Assembly (NCBI RefSeq): GCF_024198255.1
Contig: NZ_JAJVKW010000022.1
Location: 103,875 to 167,874, forward strand
DNA: 64,000 nt
From: Myxococcus guangdongensis
Lineage (GTDB): Bacteria; Myxococcota; Myxococcia; Myxococcales; Myxococcaceae
Reading direction: 5' to 3'
A program made the translations under genes and the position numbers. Position 1 is the stretch's first letter, and each line of letters begins with the position of its first letter. Of this stretch, positions 7,616 to 13,593 are shown piece after piece. The notes under the pieces were generated by a model. That model was not told the DNA's origin, did no database searches, and worked only from the letters and a program-made list of their open reading frames with translations.

Positions 7616-8542
7616 ATGTCGAAGCTGCGTGGACCGGGGGGCGACGTGCTCGCGGACAACCCGGAGGTGACGCTGACGCGGTATGCCCTCGGGCTGACGC
7701 TGTACCTGGATGAGCCCTACGTCTGGGCCACCGAGGGCGCCGCGGCCCTGCTCCGGCGCTTCCTCCAACTGGCTCCCGCCGAGCGGCTCACCTGGTACAC
7801 CACCTCCACGCTTCCGGAGTGGCACCGCTTCACGCCACGAGTCGCCGACGATGTGCTCGCCTCCTTGTCCGTCTCCTGGGCCGATGTCCGCGTCAGGCAC
7901 CTGTTCACGTTCCGGCTGGTCGATGACCTCGGCGCGCCAGGGCTCGGCTTCATCTACCGCGAGATGGACTCGGCGAGAGGGCGTCGCGGCTTCCTCCAGG
8001 TGCTGCTGCCGGAGACCCTCGACCCGAAGCAGCTGCTTCAGCTGGCCAAGGAGATTGGCGAGCGCTGGCCCCTGCTCTGCGGCGTGGGCGGCTACGTGGG
8101 CACCTGGAACGAGTGGGTCAAGTCCACCGCGTTCTGGAGCCTGTTCCGCTCCAGCCAGCGCTACCTCGGGCTCGACATCCAGGACCCGGATGCCATGTCC
8201 TGGTGCGTGGGCGAAGGGCTGCCCGGCAGCAACTGGCTCACGCTCGTGGGAGACGGCCTCGCCGGGAAGCTCTCGCTGGACCTCGCCGCGCTCAAGGCCC
8301 GTGCCTGGACGTCCGCGGTCCACGTGCACACGCTGAAGGGGACCACGCTCATCCAGGCCGGCGAGGCTCCGACGCTCGGTGACGTCAACGCGCTCGAGTA
8401 CCCATCCGCCTATGCCGAGGTGGCGCGGGTGCTGGAGCCCCACTTCGTCAAGACGCCCACCGAGTACTGGGGCGGCTTCCAGGAGGAGCAGAAGACGGGG
8501 GCCTGGCTGCGCCGCTTCGTCTTCCCGGAGGACCTGCGCTGA
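7616..8542 (+). CDS. DUF3396 type VI immunity family protein, left arm
   Basis: This 308-residue protein matches the DUF3396 family, whose characterised members act as cytoplasmic or periplasmic immunity proteins against T6SS effectors. It aligns along its whole length with the copy at 32524-33456; shared stretches include QRYLGLDIQD, LPGSNWLT, EVARxLEPHFVK and TGAWLRR. The ATG at 7616 has AGGAGG eight bases upstream; an upstream in-frame start is less likely. It is the only left-arm accessory gene on the + strand, divergent from the propeller/effector genes and convergent with the pseudo-ketosynthase gene, so it was inverted or moved relative to the right arm. Which toxin it neutralises is not evident. 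Confidence 0.8.
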   Translation: MSKLRGPGGDVLADNPEVTLTRYALGLTLYLDEPYVWATEGAAALLRRFLQLAPAERLTWYTTSTLPEWHRFTPRVADDVLASLSVSWADVRVRHLFTFRLVDDLGAPGLGFIYREMDSARGRRGFLQVLLPETLDPKQLLQLAKEIGERWPLLCGVGGYVGTWNEWVKSTAFWSLFRSSQRYLGLDIQDPDAMSWCVGEGLPGSNWLTLVGDGLAGKLSLDLAALKARAWTSAVHVHTLKGTTLIQAGEAPTLGDVNALEYPSAYAEVARVLEPHFVKTPTEYWGGFQEEQKTGAWLRRFVFPEDLR

Positions 8543-8548
8543 GCCCAT

Positions 8549-8565
8549 CTCACGGCTCCCGTGAG
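8549..8565. terminator. Hairpin between convergent genes
   Basis: CTCACGG-CTC-CCGTGAG is a perfect 7-bp hairpin with a 3-base loop, overlapping the stop codon of the minus-strand gene and 7 bases beyond the stop of the plus-strand gene. No T-run follows, so its efficiency is uncertain. Confidence 0.45.
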
Positions 8566-9653
8566 AGCAGCACCACGCCGCGCGCGCCGCCCGCGCTCGA
8601 GCCCGTCAGCAGGCAGGTGGCCGCGCCCGGGTCACCTCGCAGCATGCCCTCCACCGCGACGGCCAGCCCCGTGGGCATCGCCGCGGCGCCGAGGTCGCCC
8701 AGGCATTCGGACAGATACTCGAGCGCGGCCTCCGGGGGCATCACGTCATGGGCCACCCGGGGCCAGGCCAGCTTGAACTCGTGCACGCGCAGCTCCTCCG
8801 CCGTCATGTCGGAGAGCCACCAGTCCAGCGTGCGCCGCTCTTCACGCAGGCGCTCGGACACCACGCGGCCCGCGCGCGTCAGCGCCGCCGCCATGCAGGG
8901 GACGTCGTTGTCCTGGGTGGCCAGCTCGACGTCGGTGGCCACCGTGTCGAGCCTCGCGAGCACCGGCCACTTCGTCCGCTTCGCCACGTCCGTCCGGGTC
9001 AGCGCGCAGAAGGCCGCGCCTTCTCCTCCGACGAAGGTGTCCAGGTTCTCCCCGTCGAAGATGCGCTGCTGGTCGATGAGCGTCTGGACCACCTCGGGGT
9101 CGTAGTACGTGTCCACGCCTCCGACGAGCGCGACGTCCACCTTGCGGCTGCGCAGCGCCTCGCCCGCTTCGATGAGCGCGAAGGCCAGCGAGGCATGCCC
9201 TCGCGGCACCACGTGGACCACGGGCCGGAGGTCTTTCTCCTCCAGGAGCCGCACCAGCGCCTTCTCCACCTGGCGTCGCTGCGTCGCGAAGCCCTCCTGC
9301 GTCCGCTCACCCATCCGCTCGGGAAGGCAGAGCACCAGGGCCACGGTCGCGTCCGGAGGCATCGTCTCCAGGTTCGTCAGCAACTGTGTCAGCGTCCGGG
9401 TGGCGATGGGCACCAGCCGCTCGGCGCCCGAGTCCCGCGTGGGCAGCGTCCGGATGGGCGCCATCGTCACGCGCTTCCCGTTCGGCGCGCGAAACGGTGT
9501 CTCCGCGTACGCGGACAGCTCCGCGCGGCGGAAGGCCCACGTCTGATACGGCGCGAAGGCCAGCCCGTTCCACGCGGCCGTCCCCACGATGACGGGCGCG
9601 GAGCCCCACCGTCCGCCGTAGTGCGCCGAGTCCAGGCGTTTAGAGGAGCTCAT
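8550..9653 (-). CDS. Ketosynthase/thiolase-fold protein lacking catalytic residues, left arm
   Basis: This 367-residue protein has the beta-ketoacyl synthase fold signature: an internal helix followed by VDVALVGGVDTYYDP (~165-180), NLDTFVGGEGAAF (~197-209), and a C-terminal LGDLGAAAMPTG / GSSAGG region. The nucleophile elbow, normally T/S-A-C-A/S, reads PRGHAS, so the catalytic Cys position is His; the second active-site G-H of the GHxxGAAG motif reads G-D. It is therefore probably a pseudoenzyme despite likely automatic annotation as 3-oxoacyl-ACP synthase. Its ATG overlaps the stop of the DUF2169 gene (ATGA), so the two are translationally coupled. The right arm has the same coupled pair (36499-37629). 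Confidence 0.75.
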   Translation of the reverse strand: MSSSKRLDSAHYGGRWGSAPVIVGTAAWNGLAFAPYQTWAFRRAELSAYAETPFRAPNGKRVTMAPIRTLPTRDSGAERLVPIATRTLTQLLTNLETMPPDATVALVLCLPERMGERTQEGFATQRRQVEKALVRLLEEKDLRPVVHVVPRGHASLAFALIEAGEALRSRKVDVALVGGVDTYYDPEVVQTLIDQQRIFDGENLDTFVGGEGAAFCALTRTDVAKRTKWPVLARLDTVATDVELATQDNDVPCMAAALTRAGRVVSERLREERRTLDWWLSDMTAEELRVHEFKLAWPRVAHDVMPPEAALEYLSECLGDLGAAAMPTGLAVAVEGMLRGDPGAATCLLTGSSAGGARGVVLLSREP

Positions 9654-10681
9654 CGCAGGACCTCCTTCTCGTGCACCTGGATGTAGTGCAGGCGGCGCGC
9701 GGGGCGCGGCATGGGCACCACGGCGCGCCAGGTCAGCTCCAGCGTCTCCTCGTCCGAGGGCCGCAGCAGCACCGTGTCGAGGACCGGGCGGTGCTCCTTC
9801 TCCCCCTGGTCCGTCCGCGTCGTCACGGCGAAGTGCAGCCGGGGGAGCGCGAAGTGATACGCGCCGCCCGCGGAGAGGTTGAGCAGCTTCACCATCTCGC
9901 CCCCCTTCAGGTACTCGGGGCAGATGAGCTCGGGTGTCGCGCACTGGTTGTGGCGCTCGTCGAAGTCCAGCGGCTGCAGCGGCATGCGCTCCTTCATCCA
10001 CTTCTCGTCTGCGGTCCCCGCGTAGCGGCGGCGGGGCTCCCAGTGTCTGCCGATGGCGCCCACGCCGGCGGGCGCGGGCCGCGTCCTGGCGGACGAGATG
10101 AGGTCGCGCGGGTCCTCGATCTGCGGAGCGGGCTGGTTCACCAACACGTCCGAGTCCCGCGCGACGCCGCGGCCCAGGGGATTGCGCGCCTCCTCCATGG
10201 GCGGCTTGCCGGAGTCGCTCGCGTCGAAGCCTCCGTACGCGAGCTCCCACTTCAGGGGCACGCTGGTGAAGGGCTGCGGCGGCCCGAGCGCCAGCCCGAG
10301 CGCGCCCCGGTACCAGACCCGGGTGCCGAACACGCGCAGGCTCTTGGAGACGGGGCCCACCTCGATGTGGACGTCCAGCTGTTTGACGGCCTGGCCGCCC
10401 TTGCTCATGGCGTTGCCCACCACCACCACATCCGTGGAGGGCTTGCGGATGCACACGTCCGCGGGGAGCTGGATGCTGCTGGCCTCGGGCGCCTTCTTGT
10501 CCCAGGGCTCGTCGGCGTGGCGGACCTGGGCGCCACCGACGCGTGTCACCCGCGCGCCGCCCGGGGTGATGGAGAAGAGCTCCTTGATGAGGACCACCAT
10601 CAGGATGCCGCCGTCCATCCCCAGCTGGGGGACGAGGGCCACCGTGGACGAGGTGCCGTTGAGCAGCTCGGGCGTGTTCAC
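9650..10681 (-). CDS. DUF2169 T6SS accessory/adaptor protein, left arm
   Basis: This 343-residue protein belongs to the DUF2169 family. Some members, such as the Agrobacterium protein encoded between vgrG2 and its effector, help load cargo onto the VgrG/PAAR spike. Matching stretches with the right-arm copy include RKPSTDVVV, VFGTRVWY, PLKWELAYGG (LRWELAYGG on the right), RNPLGRGV, PAGVGAIG and ERMPLQPLDFDERHN. The start is GTG at 10681 with GAGGTGA six bases upstream. It lies 6 bases downstream of the HEAT-like gene and overlaps the following pseudo-ketosynthase gene by four bases. The loading role is transferred from the family. Confidence 0.85.
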   Translation of the reverse strand: MNTPELLNGTSSTVALVPQLGMDGGILMVVLIKELFSITPGGARVTRVGGAQVRHADEPWDKKAPEASSIQLPADVCIRKPSTDVVVVGNAMSKGGQAVKQLDVHIEVGPVSKSLRVFGTRVWYRGALGLALGPPQPFTSVPLKWELAYGGFDASDSGKPPMEEARNPLGRGVARDSDVLVNQPAPQIEDPRDLISSARTRPAPAGVGAIGRHWEPRRRYAGTADEKWMKERMPLQPLDFDERHNQCATPELICPEYLKGGEMVKLLNLSAGGAYHFALPRLHFAVTTRTDQGEKEHRPVLDTVLLRPSDEETLELTWRAVVPMPRPARRLHYIQVHEKEVLR

Positions 10682-10687
10682 GTTACG

Positions 10688-12685
10688 TCACCTCGCATAC
10701 CGCGTCGTCCATCCATCCGAGGGGCTTCGCCGGCTGCCCGACTCCACATGAACCCTCCAGGCCTCGAGCTGCGCGAGCTGCCGGGCGACGAAGTCCGAGC
10801 GGTCCAACGGAACGGCTCCGCCCGTGCGCACCGCCAGCTCCACGTGCACCCACCGGCGCGCCGCCGGCAGTGACTCCGGGGCCTCCAGCTCCCACAAGGA
10901 GACCTTCGGACTCCACGCGTGACCGAAGCGGTAGCGCGTGCCCTTCCTGGCGTGGCGGCCATGCTTCGCCCACCAGCCAGCCCACACGACGGCCCGGTCC
11001 GTGACGTCGAGCACGGGCGTGGGCGGTGTGAAGGGCTGTTGGAAGGGCAGTGCGTCCCGCGCGTACTCGGGGCTCGGGACGTCCTCCGTCAAGGACGCTC
11101 CCGTCAGCCGTTGGAGCGCGTCCAGCGCCGCTGCCTTCGTGTCGGGCGCGTCCATCGCGAGGTGCCCGAGCAGCACCTCCATGAACGACAGGTCACCGAA
11201 CCACCCCAGGGCCCGCAGCACCGCGGGCACCTCACCCGAGTCCAGCGCGGCGCGCAGGTCGTCGGCGCCAGACCCGTCCGCGGACACCGCCAGGAAGAGG
11301 GCCGCGTCCGCGAAGGCGCCCTGACCCTTCAGCACCAACGCGCGCGCTCGCTCCAGGCCGAGCTCGCTTCGCCGCAGCAGGGCGCTCTCCAGCGCGGCGC
11401 GGACGACCTCCTCGTCCTCGTGGCGCAGCGCCTGTTCGAGCGCGCGGTGAGGCACGGGCCCCTGGGTGGCTCCGAGCACCTGGCTCGCGGCCCGAACCAC
11501 CTCCAGCTCCGGGTCCTCCAATCCGCGCTCCACGTCGGACACGGAGAGCGCGCCGCGCCGCGCGAGGATCCGCAGCCCCGCGGCCCTTCGCGCCGGCAAC
11601 TCCGCGTCCAGCCACGGGCGCACCACTCGCTCGATGCCTGGATGTGGCGCGAGCGAGAGCGCGTCCGTCACCGCCTCGGCCATCCTCGGCTCGCTCAGCT
11701 CCACGGTCCGGATGATGCGCAGGGCCTGGTCGAGCGCGTCGTTCCCGGCGAGTGAGCCGAAGAGGAACACGTTGGCCCAGGTGAGCTCGGGGTCCGGCTC
11801 GGGACGCTCCTCCAGCAGCTTCACCAGGCGCGGCAGGATGGGCGCGCCACAGGCGACGATGGCGTCCACGCGGCGCACCAGCCGTCGCTCGGTGCGCTCG
11901 CCATTCGACCAGGGCGTGAGGGGCCGGGCCCGACGCATCAGCCCGAACATCCCCAGCTCCTCCAGGCAGGTGCGCGCATGACCGAAGAGCACGTCCTCCT
12001 CGGCCTTCGAGTCGCCGAAGTGGAGAGGCAGGGCCCGCGCGTCCGTCGCCGCGACCCTCGCTTCGTCCTCCTCCGGCGCTTCGTCCTCTTCTTCCTCTTC
12101 TTCTTCTGCCTCGAACGCCGCCAGGCGTGCGTGCGCCTTGGCGAGCAGCGCGTCCAACTGCGCGAGCGTCGTCACCGGCGGAGGCGCCGCGGGTGGGGCA
12201 GGGGGCGGCGCTTCCGGCTCGGGCAGCTCCGGCAGGGGGATGGCCGGCAGGAGGACCTCGCGCACCGGCTCGAGCAGCCGGGGCTCGCGGAGGCTCGCGC
12301 GCAGGGGCTCCGCGCGGCTCTTGGGCGGGAGCGGCCGCTCGTCGGCGCCGGTGGAGAAGGGCTCACCCAGGGCGCCGATGGCCGCCTTCATGGCCTGCTG
12401 GAGCAGCGCCAGCTCCGCGAGTCCGCCCGGGTCCTTCGTGGGGACCTGTGCGAGCAGCCGCGCCGCCGCGTGGAGGTTCGTCGCCATGGCGCGGATGCGC
12501 TCGCGCCGGACGTTGAACTGCGCGCGCGCCGCGTGGGCCTCGTAGGCCTCACGCAGGGCCAGGGCGAGCTGCTCCTCGGCCTGCCGGATGGGCAACGCCG
12601 GGTCTGTCACCGCCCTCAAGCCGAGCAACGCCTCATCGAGCAACGCCTGGACTGTCTGGATGCCCATCCGCTCCGTCACGCCCAC
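10688..12685 (-). CDS. Large HEAT-repeat-like protein (TIGR02270-type), left arm
   Basis: This 665-residue protein has three visible parts. The first is an N-terminal helical region (~1-125). The second is a Pro-rich linker with an acidic run of Glu/Asp (~190-210). The third is a C-terminal array of ~30-residue helical pairs containing VxRAAxxxLG and LxHEDEEVVRAALESALLRRS elements typical of HEAT-type solenoids (~330-560), ended by a conserved WW-rich tail (VWAGWWAKHGRHA, SPKVSLWELE). It resembles the TIGR02270 family. HEAT solenoids are protein-docking surfaces, so scaffolding of spike or cargo is plausible. Its start is four bases after the DUF4150 stop; MGIQTVQ six codons later is an alternative. 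The right arm carries a full-length paralogue. Confidence 0.7.
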   Translation of the reverse strand: MGVTERMGIQTVQALLDEALLGLRAVTDPALPIRQAEEQLALALREAYEAHAARAQFNVRRERIRAMATNLHAAARLLAQVPTKDPGGLAELALLQQAMKAAIGALGEPFSTGADERPLPPKSRAEPLRASLREPRLLEPVREVLLPAIPLPELPEPEAPPPAPPAAPPPVTTLAQLDALLAKAHARLAAFEAEEEEEEEDEAPEEDEARVAATDARALPLHFGDSKAEEDVLFGHARTCLEELGMFGLMRRARPLTPWSNGERTERRLVRRVDAIVACGAPILPRLVKLLEERPEPDPELTWANVFLFGSLAGNDALDQALRIIRTVELSEPRMAEAVTDALSLAPHPGIERVVRPWLDAELPARRAAGLRILARRGALSVSDVERGLEDPELEVVRAASQVLGATQGPVPHRALEQALRHEDEEVVRAALESALLRRSELGLERARALVLKGQGAFADAALFLAVSADGSGADDLRAALDSGEVPAVLRALGWFGDLSFMEVLLGHLAMDAPDTKAAALDALQRLTGASLTEDVPSPEYARDALPFQQPFTPPTPVLDVTDRAVVWAGWWAKHGRHARKGTRYRFGHAWSPKVSLWELEAPESLPAARRWVHVELAVRTGGAVPLDRSDFVARQLAQLEAWRVHVESGSRRSPSDGWTTRYAR

Positions 12686-12689
12686 GCCC

Positions 12690-13067
12690 CTACCGGGAGT
12701 CCCCGAAGCCCACGTTCCCCGTCACGCAGACGGGCTTGCCCTCGAAGTGCACGGTGACGGCGGGGACGGGCAGTCCCCACGCCACGCCGCGGTTGACGCC
12801 CGCGACGGTGATGTCCTTGGTGAGCGCGACGCCGGGCTCGTTGCCCTTCATGTTCCCCGTCTTGCAGAACGAGCTGTGGACGTGCTTGCTCTCGATCTCG
12901 ATGTTGCTGCACTTGACGCTCAGCGAGCCCGAGTCCCCGGTGATGGGGTAGGGCATGGGCAACGGGCTGGGTGCCGCGGGCGTGTGGCACATGTTGGGCG
13001 CCATGGGCACCACGGTGTGCTTGCTCTTCTCTCCGACGACCGTCATTCCAAGCGCGGTGACGCTCAT
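12690..13067 (-). CDS. DUF4150 PAAR-like spike tip, left arm
   Basis: This 125-residue DUF4150 protein is a PAAR-like domain expected to sharpen the tip of the VgrG spike. Typical features are the N-terminal VPMAPNMCHTP, a central KGNEPGVALTKDITVAGVN, and the C-terminal VCVTGNVGFGDS. It is a stand-alone tip without a toxin extension, so cargo would have to bind non-covalently. It sits between the DUF3540 and HEAT-like genes with gaps of 12 and 4 bases. The right-arm paralogue has the same layout but carries a CPNC motif absent here. Confidence 0.85.
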   Translation of the reverse strand: MSVTALGMTVVGEKSKHTVVPMAPNMCHTPAAPSPLPMPYPITGDSGSLSVKCSNIEIESKHVHSSFCKTGNMKGNEPGVALTKDITVAGVNRGVAWGLPVPAVTVHFEGKPVCVTGNVGFGDSR

Positions 13068-13079
13068 GGGCGCGGGCTC

Positions 13080-13583
13080 CTAGTTCAGCTTGATGAGGGT
13101 GGCCAGGACCTTGGCCACCTCGCGTGCACGGGTGATGACCCGGTCGGCGTACAGCTCGACCTCGGTCGCGGTGACTTGGAGGAACGCGCCGGGGACGCGC
13201 AGCAGCGCCTTCTCGTCCGCCGTCACCGAGAAGCTGCGCACGCGCGCGTTGACGGCCCCGCTCCGGTCCATGTGCAGCGCGCGCTGCGTGGTGAGCAGGC
13301 CCGCGATGAGTGGCGCCTCGTCGGAGGCATCCACGATGACCCTCGCGCCCGAAGCGAGGGCCTCCTCGAGGAGCGCGGGGTCCACCGAGGGGTCCACCCG
13401 GAGCACGTGCTCCGCTGCGCCGATGCGCACGCGCCACCCCGCGTCCTCCTTTGCCACCAGCCGCCCCAGGCTCATCGGAGGCAGGGCCACCGCGGGCGCC
13501 GGTGCCAGCCTCACCTGACGCGGAGACTCCTCGGAGGTCTCGGCCTCTTCACGTGCCACGCTCTTGAGTGCCTGCATGCTCAT
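13080..13583 (-). CDS. DUF3540 protein, left arm
   Basis: This 167-residue protein matches DUF3540, a family found beside vgrG and DUF4150 genes. The fold is uncharacterised to my knowledge. The C-terminal third is conserved with the right-arm copy: a coated beta region (AFLQVTATEVELYADRVITR), then AREVAKVLATLIKLN. That C-terminal part resembles the repetitive beta-strand pattern of VgrG tails, and it may cap or extend the spike; this is inference. The start ATG at 13583 is preceded by GAGGAG, and the gene follows VgrG-C by 10 bases. Confidence 0.75.
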   Translation of the reverse strand: MSMQALKSVAREEAETSEESPRQVRLAPAPAVALPPMSLGRLVAKEDAGWRVRIGAAEHVLRVDPSVDPALLEEALASGARVIVDASDEAPLIAGLLTTQRALHMDRSGAVNARVRSFSVTADEKALLRVPGAFLQVTATEVELYADRVITRAREVAKVLATLIKLN

Positions 13584-13593
13584 GTCCGTCTCC

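Noticed and set aside
8550..10454. A long minus-strand frame (634 codons) that would fuse extra N-terminal sequence to the pseudo-ketosynthase
   Set aside because: The extra part lies out of frame inside the DUF2169 gene and is Arg/Ala-rich junk; the ATG at 9653 with the ATGA overlap is the natural start and matches the right-arm copy.
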